This document shows, in pieces, positions 8,970 to 17,077 of a stretch of 43,858 nucleotides of DNA. Numbering within the stretch: the first letter of the stretch is position 1; every line of letters begins with the position of its first letter. The notes below the pieces were generated by a model. That model had not been told where the DNA came from. It searched no databases and saw nothing but the letters and a program-made list of their open reading frames with translations. A program made the position numbers and the translations under genes. This DNA comes from CAYSCX01 sp964429575. Lineage in GTDB: Bacteria > Desulfobacterota > Binatia > Binatales > Binataceae. The stretch spans positions 1-43,858 of the forward strand of contig CAYSCX010000019.1 in assembly GCA_964429575.1 (NCBI GenBank), in the 5' to 3' direction.

Positions 8970-9384
8970 GAATCACCTGCTAATCGCGAAAGAAGTTCAT
9001 CACGATAGACGAATCATGTTCATGGCAGTTCGGATACGGCTCTGAACGGCCTGAATTGGCGAAATTTCGCGCGGCGGGGTGACTGGCGGAGTGGCGGTCA
9101 TGATTTGCGACCGGTGTGAAGCACGAGGTCGCGCGAGAGACATAGCACGGCTGGCACGTTGCGAAGGAAAAGCAATCGCACCGCATCGATGTCATCGTCG
9201 CGCCGTAGACCGTGTCGCCGTCCTAAGACGCTCGCGGCGCTCGAAGGTCCATCGCATTCGCACTGAGGCGGCGAGCACGCCGTACGGATTCCCGTGACCG
9301 CATCGACCGAGCGGTTATGGCGAGAACTCTCCTCATGTCGACTTGAAAAAGTTGGATGAAGCTCTGGCGAACCCTGTTCGGCCG
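8970..9384. other. Intergenic region, no convincing gene
   Basis: Frames on both strands in this 415-base stretch give Arg/Ser-rich translations without motif or ribosome site. The only structure noticed is a 12-bp palindrome GCGAAATTTCGC near 9059-9070. It lies upstream of the small membrane protein gene (minus strand) and may hold its promoter. Confidence 0.4.
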
Positions 9385-10074
9385 TCAGGGTCTCGACGCG
9401 AGATCGCGAAGGGCCGCCAGTCCCTCGCGGCGGAAACGCGTCATCAGCGGTACCGCGATATCGAGCGACCACGTCCCCGCCTTACCATCGACGCTAGCAA
9501 CGAACGCTTCAATCCAGTCGGCGAAGCGTACAAGCGTTGGTAGTTGGAACTCGAAGATGTCTCCGACGACCTCGCCACGCTCATTTCGTGCCATGGAAGG
9601 AGGAGCGACGTCGTTGGGTGGAATCTCTTGCCCCACTCGAACGAAGCCGAGTTGTTTCTCCAACATTCCCCGCGGGAGCAAGTTCGCCTCGTGTACGTGC
9701 GCGACGAGTCGCCCGATTGGCGGGTCCCACGCGAAGTGGTTGGAGATGGCAACGATACCGAGAACTGTGGCGATACCAAGACCGCGGCAGTCCTCGGTCA
9801 CATAGACGCCTCCGAACTCGGAGCGCTCGCCATGTGGCGACTCCAACTCGTTGCCGTGCATGACATAGCAAATCCCGACAAGACTATCTTTCCCGGTCGT
9901 CGTTTCGATGGCTTCGAACAGGGACTCGCTTTTGGCAAGACTTTCAAAATCTTCGAGCGTACGCGGCCACAAGTACTCGGTTAGGTAATCCCGATGGAAG
10001 TCGAGGATCAGCTGGACTCGATCTTCAAAAGCGATGCGAATGACGAAAGATCGCTGCTGCGCGCTAGCGCCCAT
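9385..10074 (-). CDS. GNAT-family acetyltransferase
   Basis: A 229-residue protein. Motif A is visible as GGVYVTEDCRGLGIATVLG (about residues 88-106), with the R-G-L-G-I-A loop that binds acetyl-CoA. It is followed by LVAHVHEANLLPRGMLEKQ and LGFVRVG, the motif B type ending. The C-terminal 70 residues are an extension of unknown function. It is transcribed toward the small membrane protein and lies downstream of the HTH gene. Substrate unknown. The start ATG at 10074 has no strong Shine-Dalgarno sequence. Confidence 0.65.
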   Translation of the reverse strand: MGASAQQRSFVIRIAFEDRVQLILDFHRDYLTEYLWPRTLEDFESLAKSESLFEAIETTTGKDSLVGICYVMHGNELESPHGERSEFGGVYVTEDCRGLGIATVLGIVAISNHFAWDPPIGRLVAHVHEANLLPRGMLEKQLGFVRVGQEIPPNDVAPPSMARNERGEVVGDIFEFQLPTLVRFADWIEAFVASVDGKAGTWSLDIAVPLMTRFRREGLAALRDLASRP

Positions 10075-10115
10075 GCCAAGTGATTAACCGCGCAGCGGTG
10101 GCGCGGTCAATCACT

Positions 10116-10445
10116 CTAGCGCCCGCGAGCTGCCATCGTTGTGGGCGCAGTGGCAGTCGACGATGACTGCACAGCGGCAGGCATGTTGCTCCTTCGTAGG
10201 AGCGCATTCGCGCGTTGCTCGAGCCATGTGTACACGGGCTTCCGCATCGCCGGATGCGGCGCGTTGATACCATTCCTCCAGCGATTCACGCTCGGACGGC
10301 TGACGCCGAACTCACGAGCAACATCAATGTCGAGCAGTTGGAGCAAGTTCATGCCAGCTGCGAAGAGACGGCGGAAAGCCTGATCATCATGACGATCCGC
10401 TCCCTGTACGTCTCGGACGTACTCGATGATAGCCTCACGATTCAT
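10116..10445 (-). CDS. Small helix-turn-helix DNA-binding protein
   Basis: A 109-residue protein beginning MNREAIIEYV. A Cro/C1-like helix-turn-helix is seen at about residues 39-60 (DIDVAREFGVSRPSVNRWRNG), followed by a helix with W-L-E-Q-R-A and a Ser/Thr/Ala-rich tail. Start ATG 10445 is preceded by a perfect GGAGGT (complement of 10453-10458) 7 bases away; an in-frame ATG 39 bases upstream lacks this. The combination of near-consensus promoter, strong ribosome site and small HTH protein is typical of accessory or phage-derived regulators. No toxin or partner can be identified next to it. Confidence 0.6.
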   Translation of the reverse strand: MNREAIIEYVRDVQGADRHDDQAFRRLFAAGMNLLQLLDIDVAREFGVSRPSVNRWRNGINAPHPAMRKPVYTWLEQRANALLRRSNMPAAVQSSSTATAPTTMAARGR

Positions 10446-10468
10446 TGTGACGACCTCCATGGGTTCGG

Positions 10469-10497
10469 AATGTACACGCTGCACTCAAGATTGTCAA
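10469..10497 (-). promoter_or_regulatory. Sigma-70 promoter of the HTH gene
   Basis: Read on the minus strand: TTGACA (10492-10497), a 17-base spacer, and TACATT (10469-10474). This is a perfect -35 and a 5/6 -10 at ideal spacing. The -10 lies 23 bases before the ATG and 10 bases before the ribosome site. It is the best promoter match in the window. Confidence 0.75.
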
Positions 10498-10655
10498 GTC
10501 TACGACCAAAACATGCCGCAAGTACGAGACTATTATACTTATGCGAGTGCATCGTGCACTTCAGACGAAGCCACCAATGCTGCCGCCTCGGTATCCGTGC
10601 AATTCTCCCGGCTTGCGCGTGAGGTTGCACTACGACAATTTCGCCAGCCTGTCCG

Positions 10656-12839
10656 TCACCCCCCGGTCACCCGCCCCCTTCGCTCCCAGTACTCCGACGC
10701 AACCCTGAATGCGGCTGCGGCGCGCTCGAAGCTGTCGAACACCACCAGCCCGCGTTCCCGCGCCAGCTCCTTCGCGCGGGCGACAATCGACTCCACGTGC
10801 GCCGGATGCAGCACGACCGCAAACGGCTTCGCGGTCTTGCGGCCGAACTCCGCGACGTGGTCGAGCAGCCCGGTGATCTCCTCCTCATGGCGCGCCCAGC
10901 GTGCCGCGCGAAGCCCGGTGCCGATCTCGAGCACGATCGCATCGATCACCTTGTCGCGGTCGAGGATATTGAGAATCCGGTCCAAGTTGCCGTGATGGAT
11001 CCCGCCGCCGATCGTCCCGCCCGCATCGAGCGGATTTCGATAGCTTCCGCCGATGATGTTGAAGAAAGTCTTGAGTTCCTCGTATGACGCCTCCGAGAGC
11101 GCCGGAACCGCGAGCCCTTCGGATGCGAACGTGTCGGTTATCACCACTGACTGGCCGCCCGTCATCGCCACCAGTCCCATTGCGCGCCCCGTCACCTTGC
11201 GGCCGCGCGCGAGCAGCTCGACCGCATCGAGCATCGCATCGAGTCCCTCGACCTCAACCGCACCGGCCTGACGAACCATCGCGCTCCAAACCGCCGTCGG
11301 CGTCGCGAGCGAGCCGGTGTGTGAGAATGTCGCGCGAGCGCCCGCCTCGGTCGTCCCGCCCTTCCAAACTACCGTCGGATGCCGTTGCGCCGCCTGGCGA
11401 AGGCTCTCGAAGAAACGCCGTCCGTCGCGTACGCCTTCGATGTACATTCCGATGACGCGCGTGCGCGGGTCGGCGGCGAACAGGTCGATGTAATCGGCAG
11501 CCTCGACGATCAGCGCGTTGCCGATCGACGCGGCCTTGTTCACTCCAATCGCGCGCGACGCCGCCTGCATTGAGAAGTTGATCGTGTGCGTTCCGCTTTG
11601 CGAAATGAAGCACACGTCGCCGGCGTCGCCGACTCGAAGCTCCGGGAAATTGCACAGCCCGTTTTGCGGGTTGTAGAGCCCCATGCAGTTCGGGCCGACC
11701 AGCGCGATGTCGGAGTCCTGTGCGATCTTCCGCAACTCGGCTTCCAGCGTCCGCCCCAACTCCTCGCCGGTCTCTGAAAATCCCGATGTGAAGAACCCGA
11801 TTGAGCCGACCCCATTGGCGGCGCAGTCTTTTAGAATGCGCGGGGCCACTTGGCGTGGCACCGCGCTCACCGCGTAGTCTATCCTCTCGCCGATTTCGGC
11901 CAGCGACTTGTAGTTCTTGACGCCGAGCGCCTCGATGCCGGGAATTTCGTTCGGGTCGATTTGCACCGAGCACAGCTTGCCGGTGAATCGCGCCATCGCG
12001 CGGAGCCACATGTAGCCGCCCATCCGCTTGTCGCCGATTACCGCCACCGCGCGCGCATCGAATGCGCGCCGCAGATTTTCGATCCGCTTGTCATGATTCG
12101 GATCGCTCGCAGCAGCGGGCGCGGCCGCCTTCGCCGGGTCCGAAAGAAGAATGCGCGCGTCCAGAACCCGGAGCCCCTTCGGATACGCGGCCACCGGATT
12201 CAGGTCCATCTCGATTATTTCGGAATGGTCGGCGGCGAATTGAGATAGCCGTACCAACAGATCCACGACCGCATCCACGTCGACCGCCGGCCGCCCGCGC
12301 GCTCCCCGCAGCATCGCGGCGCCGCGCAACTCCCCGAGCATCTCACGCGCTTCGTGCGGTGCGACTGGCGCGACTCGAATTGCAGTGTCCTTCAGCACTT
12401 CGACGAACACGCCGCCCAGCCCGACCATTACCAGCGGACCAAAGCGATCGTCGCGCGTGACCCCCGCCAGCAGCTCGACGCCCGGCTCGGCCATCGGCTG
12501 CACCGCGACCCCGTCAAACCGCGCCTGCGGAGCCTTCGCCTTGAGGCTCGCTCGAATGCGCTCGAATGCCGCGCGGACTTCGTCTTCGCCCGCGACGTTC
12601 AGCTCGACTCCGCCCACGTCGGTCTTGTGGCTGACGTCGGGCGAAAGCACCTTGAGCACCACCGGCAAGCCGATTCGCCTGGCGATCGCCGCCGCTTCGT
12701 CAGCAGTGCGCGCAGGCTCGGCGCCAGCGATGGCAATTCCGAGCGCCTCGAGGATGCGTTTCGAGTCGATTTCGGAGAGCGCCATGGACTTGGAGGAGCG
12801 CGCCGCCGCAATCACTTCTTCGATCGTGGTGTTGCTCAC
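10656..12839 (-). CDS. NDP-forming acyl-CoA synthetase (fused beta-alpha)
   Basis: Makes or uses acyl-CoA with ATP/ADP + Pi (acetate-CoA ligase, ADP-forming, superfamily). The 727 residues hold first an ATP-grasp beta part (about 20-235; SHKTDVGGVELN at 70-81, EMDLNPV near 210), then a CoA-binding Rossmann domain (about 258-350), then succinyl-CoA-synthetase-like ligase domains. The phosphorylated histidine is H507 in ATFSHTGSLA. The order beta-then-alpha is the reverse of Pat/Pka-type enzymes. The start is a GTG at 12839 with no visible Shine-Dalgarno; a weak TTCAAA-17-TATACG pair ends about 10 bases before it, so a very short leader is possible. Substrate unknown; it may serve the acyl-CoA genes elsewhere in the window. 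Confidence 0.85.
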   Translation of the reverse strand: MSNTTIEEVIAAARSSKSMALSEIDSKRILEALGIAIAGAEPARTADEAAAIARRIGLPVVLKVLSPDVSHKTDVGGVELNVAGEDEVRAAFERIRASLKAKAPQARFDGVAVQPMAEPGVELLAGVTRDDRFGPLVMVGLGGVFVEVLKDTAIRVAPVAPHEAREMLGELRGAAMLRGARGRPAVDVDAVVDLLVRLSQFAADHSEIIEMDLNPVAAYPKGLRVLDARILLSDPAKAAAPAAASDPNHDKRIENLRRAFDARAVAVIGDKRMGGYMWLRAMARFTGKLCSVQIDPNEIPGIEALGVKNYKSLAEIGERIDYAVSAVPRQVAPRILKDCAANGVGSIGFFTSGFSETGEELGRTLEAELRKIAQDSDIALVGPNCMGLYNPQNGLCNFPELRVGDAGDVCFISQSGTHTINFSMQAASRAIGVNKAASIGNALIVEAADYIDLFAADPRTRVIGMYIEGVRDGRRFFESLRQAAQRHPTVVWKGGTTEAGARATFSHTGSLATPTAVWSAMVRQAGAVEVEGLDAMLDAVELLARGRKVTGRAMGLVAMTGGQSVVITDTFASEGLAVPALSEASYEELKTFFNIIGGSYRNPLDAGGTIGGGIHHGNLDRILNILDRDKVIDAIVLEIGTGLRAARWARHEEEITGLLDHVAEFGRKTAKPFAVVLHPAHVESIVARAKELARERGLVVFDSFERAAAAFRVASEYWERRGRVTGG

Positions 12840-13148
12840 GAGTGAGGCGTATAGCAGAGCTTTTCGGGGATTTGAATCGGAACCATTTCGTGCGGCGACA
12901 AGCAGGTCTTAGACCGCGCGTGTTCGTAACGCGACGAATCGCCGACACGGCGCTTCGCCGCTGCGCCTCACATCGGAAGCGCGAGCCGCGTGAATCGCAA
13001 ACGCATGGCAGATGCCGCGGTCGAAAATATTCTCGCGGCACCGGCAGGACGGCTTCGGTCGTTTTGCGCAAACCCTGAGATGAGACTTTGGGATATGCCG
13101 GCGCGTCGTATGACGCGCCGGCACACAAGTAGTGGCCGGGCCAGACCT
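12840..13148. other. Spacer upstream of the acyl-CoA synthetase gene
   Basis: 309 bases with no supportable gene; the open frames give Arg-rich translations. It contains the hairpin at 13097-13122 and a weak promoter-like sequence for the minus-strand synthetase gene. Confidence 0.4.
13097..13122 (-). terminator. Strong hairpin after the TadG-like gene
   Basis: A perfect 11-bp inverted repeat (GCCGGCGCGTC / GACGCGCCGGC) with a 4-base loop lies 26 bases after the stop of the minus-strand TadG-like gene. No U-run follows. It is probably a transcription terminator or 3-prime mRNA stabiliser for the pilus island. Confidence 0.55.
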
Positions 13149-14147
13149 CTACCTGATTAGCCTTGGAATGCCACGTGCACCGTGGAACGATGCGGTGACG
13201 CCGTTGGAAGAGCTGTTCGGCACCACTTGGTTAACGTAGTACGCGGTGATCGTTCCACCGCTGGAATTCGTCACCCACAGCTGCGCGAACGCCTTGACCT
13301 GCACTGAGTCGCGGCCTTGGGGTCTTTGCCAGTCCACCATCGGAACTACGATGATGCGCGGATTGTCGAACTCGTGCGACGAGAACGTGCCAGTTGGATC
13401 CATCGAATTCGCCGCAGCAAAGCGATCGGCGAATCCCTGGTCAACGGGTCCGACCTTCTTTCCCGGCTCAGTGCCGATGAAGTCGCCGACAGCAATGGGT
13501 CCCGAATAACCGTTGGCGATATTGTCCCGAAGGACGTTGCCGCCGGTGCCGCCCAACGCAACGGTGTCCCAGTTGCCCGGTCCAATCTGGCCGCGGTGGA
13601 GCGTGAGTGGGTCCCCGAACGCGTAGGGAGTGTTCCAATCAAGGCCGATCGGAATCAAGTTGTAACGGCCGACGCTGGTACCATAGGCGTAGGCGCCTGT
13701 GCCGGCGCCGTAGCCCATTCCATCAACCGGTGCGGTGGGGGAACCGCCGATCCGCTGTGGCGGGCCGGGAACCGCGGCAGTTGCAGTCGCGCGTACAATT
13801 CCGGTCGTCAGTCCCAACACGCGGGCGAAGTAATAGGGCACGGTACGCTGCGAATCGACGGTGATTTGCAAGTTGTCTCCGGAGATCGTGGTCCCGGTTA
13901 TTTCGCCCGCTGCGATGCCGTTGTGGCCGGCGTACTCGCGAGCCATGGTCGTCGCGAGGTCACGATTTTCCGGAAGATAATTCGCCCCAGCCAGCGCTCC
14001 GGCGTCGGTCCCCTTCTGCAGCAGCGACCATTGCCAGTAGAAGACTCCGATATCCGCCGCCAGTGCCACCGCTCCGAGCAGAACTACCAGAGCGATCGTG
14101 ATTACTACGACGACCTGACCTTTTGGTTTGGTTCTTAGAGTGTCCAT
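13149..14147 (-). CDS. TadG-like pilus protein (paralogue 2)
   Basis: A 332-residue protein with an N-terminal membrane helix: KGQVVVVITIALVVLLGAVA, then ALAADIGVFYWQ (to about residue 35). The next part (LLQKGTDAGALAGANYLPE) is the TadE/TadG-type signature of proteins assembled into the Tad (Flp) pilus apparatus. The remainder is exported and probably beta-rich. It is paralogous to the gene at 14736-15800: both carry EPGxKxGPVxQGxADR and both end in PRLIR. It lies downstream of the Flp pilin gene on the same strand, separated by 366 bases that contain a tandem repeat. ATG at 14147. Confidence 0.75.
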   Translation of the reverse strand: MDTLRTKPKGQVVVVITIALVVLLGAVALAADIGVFYWQWSLLQKGTDAGALAGANYLPENRDLATTMAREYAGHNGIAAGEITGTTISGDNLQITVDSQRTVPYYFARVLGLTTGIVRATATAAVPGPPQRIGGSPTAPVDGMGYGAGTGAYAYGTSVGRYNLIPIGLDWNTPYAFGDPLTLHRGQIGPGNWDTVALGGTGGNVLRDNIANGYSGPIAVGDFIGTEPGKKVGPVDQGFADRFAAANSMDPTGTFSSHEFDNPRIIVVPMVDWQRPQGRDSVQVKAFAQLWVTNSSGGTITAYYVNQVVPNSSSNGVTASFHGARGIPRLIR

Positions 14148-14513
14148 GGCTTAGCCCGTGCCCTCCCTGTGCGACGTGACAAATGGCCGTCCTGAACACC
14201 CACCCCTGAAGATTCGACCTTCGTCGGAGGTGGAAGCCAAGGAGGCGCAATATGTCTCAGCAAGACACAGCGAAACACGTGCCATCGAAACGTAGCGTAA
14301 AATGCAGAAAGATGACCCGAAACTCAGAAGGAAACCGTGCCAAATGCTACAGGATGTTGCGGTAGGGTGACAGAATGTTCGGTAGGGTGCGGAGTGAGGA
14401 GCGAATGCAGCGCCGTCGACTATCGACGGTGCGCGGCTACGATTCGCGACCCGGCATCACCATCAAAGGTGACGGGCCGCGGGACAGAGCCGCGTCAGAT
14501 CTCGGCTGCGTCG
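14148..14513. other. Spacer between Flp pilin and TadG-like gene
   Basis: 366 bases without a supportable gene. It holds the tandem repeat at 14349-14389 and, on the minus strand, TTGGCACGG just after it. That looks like half of a sigma-54 site, but the expected GC of the -12 element is missing. Confidence 0.45.
14349..14389. repeat. Two back-to-back 21/20-bp direct repeats
   Basis: Copy A (14349-14369) and copy B (14370-14389) share ACAGRATGTT and CGGTAGGGTG; they differ by one substitution and one inserted base. They lie about 200 bases upstream of the TadG-like start at 14147, a suitable place for a regulator that binds the same DNA face every two turns. Confidence 0.7.
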
Positions 14514-14681
14514 TTAGAAGAGGTTGATAACAGTCTGCACGAAGCTGCTCGTTTGCGTGCCAAGCGTTTGGTACAGCCCGAAACAAACGACTGCGATCAC
14601 CGCAGCAATCATGGCGTACTCGGTCATCGTCTGGCCCGGTCTTGCGCCTCGAAGAACCGTCCGTAACAGGTGCTTATTCAT
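14514..14681 (-). CDS. flp: Flp-type pilin subunit
   Basis: A 55-residue prepilin. A short basic leader (MNKHLLRTVLRGARPG) ends in the class IV-b cleavage site G16|Q17, followed by the canonical five-residue spacing to E21-Y22 (QTMTEYAMIAAVIAVV). The hydrophobic helix runs to about residue 40, and the mature pilin would be 39 residues. The ATG at 14681 is preferred over a TTG 24 bases upstream; GAGG lies 8 bases before it. It sits between two TadG-like genes on the same strand. Prepilin peptidase, TadA ATPase and the secretin are not in the window. Confidence 0.88.
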   Translation of the reverse strand: MNKHLLRTVLRGARPGQTMTEYAMIAAVIAVVCFGLYQTLGTQTSSFVQTVINLF

Positions 14682-14735
14682 CGATATGCCTCGACAGCCG
14701 TTCAAGATTTACTGAGCGTACGCACGGGCGCGTGG

Positions 14736-15800
14736 CTATCGAATCAGCCTCGGTACCAGCGCCAGCGAGTTCGTACCCGCGCCCGGGGTTCCCTCCGCGA
14801 CTGCCCGTAGAAAAGTTGCTCTGATATCTCCGTTGCTATTCGAGTTGAAGAGCCACATTAGCGCGAAGCCGTACGTCGGGATTTGGGACGCACCGTTGGC
14901 ACCATCGAAATTCACGATAGGGACGGTCACGAGTCGAGGATTTCCCACCGAATAGCTTGATGGCGCGTCGCCAGGGAATTGCGCGTCAGCTCGCGCGATT
15001 CGGTCAGCGATTCCCTGACTGACCGGCCCGATTTTCGCGCCCGGCTCGGTATCTACCGACACCCAGCCGTCGGCCGGCACGCTGCAGTCACAGCCCCATG
15101 CGAGCTCAGTGCGTACGTCCTGGCCGCCGCCCTGCTGACCCAAATCGAGCAATCCCCAATTGCCGGGCGCAGTGGCCGTCGAAGAGCTTCCGCCGCCGCC
15201 CTTGCCGCTGCCGCCACTTTTGCCGCTTCCGCCGCCTTTGCCGCCACCACCCTTGCCGCTTCCGCCGCCAGACCCGCTTGTGCCGCCGGTGCTCCCGCCG
15301 CTGACACTCTTCATCGCTATCGTGACGTTGCTCAGACCTTCATAGCACGAATACGGGGAGCCACCTCCGGAGCACCGTTGGAGGCCCACTGGAATCGGAC
15401 GGTCGGCTTCTATGGCGGCGGCGATCGCCGCGGTGGCCGCGACGCTGACTGGCGCGTCGCTGAGGCCAAGAACCTTGGCGAAGTAGTACGGCACGCTGCG
15501 GGTCAAGGTCACGGTTATCTCGGTGTTGTTGGCCGCATAGGTTATCGACGTGATTTCGCCGGCCGCCACGGCGTTAAAAATCGCATACGTGGTCGCGACG
15601 CTGGTGGCCCTGGCGGTGTCGTTCGGCAGGTAGTGAGCGCCCGCAAGTGCCGCCGAATCCGCAGCCTTCTGAAGATTGGCCCAATTGAAGTAGAACACCG
15701 CGACATCCGCGCACAGTGCCATCGCACCGAGCAAGGTCGGCAGCACCACTGCGAGGATGACCATTATCTGGCCCTTGGGACGGCGTGAACTGTGCTTCAT
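14736..15800 (-). CDS. TadG-like pilus protein (paralogue 1) with Gly/Ser/Lys linker
   Basis: A 354-residue protein. The N-terminal helix KGQIMVILAVVLPTLLGAMA is followed by DVAVFYFNWANLQKAADSAA and LAGAHYLPND, the TadE/G signature. A very low-complexity Gly/Ser/Lys linker of about 45 residues (around 172-216; GGGSGKGGGG-type repeats) follows and separates the N-terminal half from a C-terminal half that matches the second TadG-like protein, ending in the same PRLIR. The ATG at 15800 has AAGGAG 3 bases upstream. It is first in the minus-strand order TadG-like 1, Flp pilin, TadG-like 2. The linker is absent from paralogue 2. Confidence 0.75.
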   Translation of the reverse strand: MKHSSRRPKGQIMVILAVVLPTLLGAMALCADVAVFYFNWANLQKAADSAALAGAHYLPNDTARATSVATTYAIFNAVAAGEITSITYAANNTEITVTLTRSVPYYFAKVLGLSDAPVSVAATAAIAAAIEADRPIPVGLQRCSGGGSPYSCYEGLSNVTIAMKSVSGGSTGGTSGSGGGSGKGGGGKGGGSGKSGGSGKGGGGSSSTATAPGNWGLLDLGQQGGGQDVRTELAWGCDCSVPADGWVSVDTEPGAKIGPVSQGIADRIARADAQFPGDAPSSYSVGNPRLVTVPIVNFDGANGASQIPTYGFALMWLFNSNSNGDIRATFLRAVAEGTPGAGTNSLALVPRLIR

Positions 15801-16329
15801 GGCTCCTTACTTCTCCATATTGGACACGCATCTTCGGGCGCAGGCCGCCGAGCCTTTCGCCGCCCCGGCTGCCCATCCACCGCATCCGCCCGACTCTGGC
15901 CGAAGCACGGTCCGTAATTGGTCGTTCGCCTAATTTACTGTTTGTATAGAATTACGACATTGTGTACTGTAACCCTATCTAGGAGTAGGAAAACTAGTCA
16001 CCGTGATAGGCATAGGATGCCCTGTTGGTACGCTTTGTCTCACAATTCGACCATTCACTTGCCAACTCAAGTTTATACGCAGTTCGGGCATTCTCCACAT
16101 ACGCTACGAGAGTGTCAAGAGGCCTTAACAGCCTTGTTTGGGTGCGCTGTGGCGAGGCTGCGGATGCCGCGGCGAGCCAAGCGGCTGGAATAGTGCGCCA
16201 GCAGGTCCGCCGCGCTTACCGCGCTGCGATTTGCGCGACGCGGTGCCATGCAACGCGTGGCGGGACGAGTCGAAGGGGTTTAGGGAACGTCCTAAAGCGA
16301 CTGATAGGCCGCTAATGCGACATGCCGTT
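15801..16329. other. Long spacer between the pilus island and hisA
   Basis: 529 bases. The part from about 15925 to 16120 is clearly AT-richer than the surroundings and probably contains the promoter of the minus-strand pilus island (a TATACA -10-like hexamer is visible, but no good -35). An inverted repeat TTTAGG/CCTAAA lies at 16279-16296. No gene is supportable; frames in the GC-rich part at 16125-16320 have no motif. Confidence 0.45.
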
Positions 16330-16343
16330 TCAGGTTTGTCGCA
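16316..16343 (-). terminator. Possible hairpin at the end of hisA
   Basis: TGCGACA (16316-16322) pairs with TGTCGCA (16337-16343) across a 14-base loop that spans the hisA stop. Weak; it could mark the end of the long minus-strand operon. Confidence 0.25.
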
Positions 16344-17070
16344 CTTGCGCGATGGCCTGGGCAAGAGTGAACCGACTCTCGTAAAGCGCGCGCCCAACGA
16401 TGACGCCAACGACTCCTTCGCCGAAGGACGCGCCAATAAGGCGAACGTCGGCGAGGTTAGCCACACCGCCTGACACGATAACCCGAAGGCCATCCGCGCG
16501 CAGGGCGAGCGCGGCATGCGCGGAGTCGACTCCGCGCTCGGTACCGTCCCGGCCGATGTCGGTGACGATGGCGGCGGCGACGCCGGCATCGCGGAACCGC
16601 TCCAAGACGTCCACCGGGACGGCCCCGGTTGCCTCCACCCACCCCTTGATGGCGACACGGCCGTCGCGGACATCGAGCGATCCGAAGACCCGGCCCGGCA
16701 ATTCAGCGCATGCGCCGTGCAGCAGTCCGGGGTTCAGGACGGCGGCAGACCCAATCGAAACGTAGTCCGCGCCCGCCGTGGCAACGGCGCGAACGTCGGC
16801 GATGGTCCGGAGACCGCCACTGACTTCGAGCGCGCACCTCACGGCTGCACGGATCGCAAGAAGTGATTCGAGATTCTGCGGGGCGCCCGCGACGGCGCCG
16901 TCGATATCGACGACGTGAATGATCTCGGCGCCATCACGCTCGAACTCACGAGCGACAGCGGCCGGGTCGCGCGAATAAACAGTGGTGCGCGACAACTCGC
17001 CGTGCACCATGCGCACGACTTCGCCGCCCTTCAAATCAATTGACGGAATAACGGTGAAACGTTCGAACAA
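16330..17070 (-). CDS. hisA: Phosphoribosylformimino-5-aminoimidazole carboxamide ribotide isomerase
   Basis: Fourth-stage enzyme of histidine synthesis: an Amadori rearrangement of ProFAR to PRFAR in the cytoplasm. It is a (beta/alpha)8 barrel of 246 residues, the usual length. The catalytic aspartates are D12 in VIPSIDLKGGEVVRMV and D133 in GSLDVRDGRVAIKGW. The phosphate-binding motifs EVSGGLRTIADV and VIVSGGVANLADV are present. The start is a TTG at 17070, 7 bases after the hisB stop; longer frames read Arg/Ser-rich non-homologous sequence out of the hisB gene. It is the last gene of a tightly packed operon. hisH, which often separates hisB and hisA, is absent here. Confidence 0.92.
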   Translation of the reverse strand: MFERFTVIPSIDLKGGEVVRMVHGELSRTTVYSRDPAAVAREFERDGAEIIHVVDIDGAVAGAPQNLESLLAIRAAVRCALEVSGGLRTIADVRAVATAGADYVSIGSAAVLNPGLLHGACAELPGRVFGSLDVRDGRVAIKGWVEATGAVPVDVLERFRDAGVAAAIVTDIGRDGTERGVDSAHAALALRADGLRVIVSGGVANLADVRLIGASFGEGVVGVIVGRALYESRFTLAQAIAQVRQT

Positions 17071-17077
17071 GCTGCGA

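Noticed and set aside
9098..9472. 124-codon minus-strand frame overlapping the GNAT gene end
   Set aside because: Low-complexity Ser/Arg/His translation, no ribosome site, overlaps the end of a better supported gene.
14322..14345. Possible sigma-54 promoter upstream of the second TadG-like gene
   Set aside because: TTGGCACGG is present on the minus strand, but the required GC dinucleotide of the -12 element is absent at the proper distance.
16125..16330. Possible degraded gene between the pilus island and hisA
   Set aside because: Both strands give Arg/Pro/Gly-rich translations with no motif; no homologous block could be recognised.
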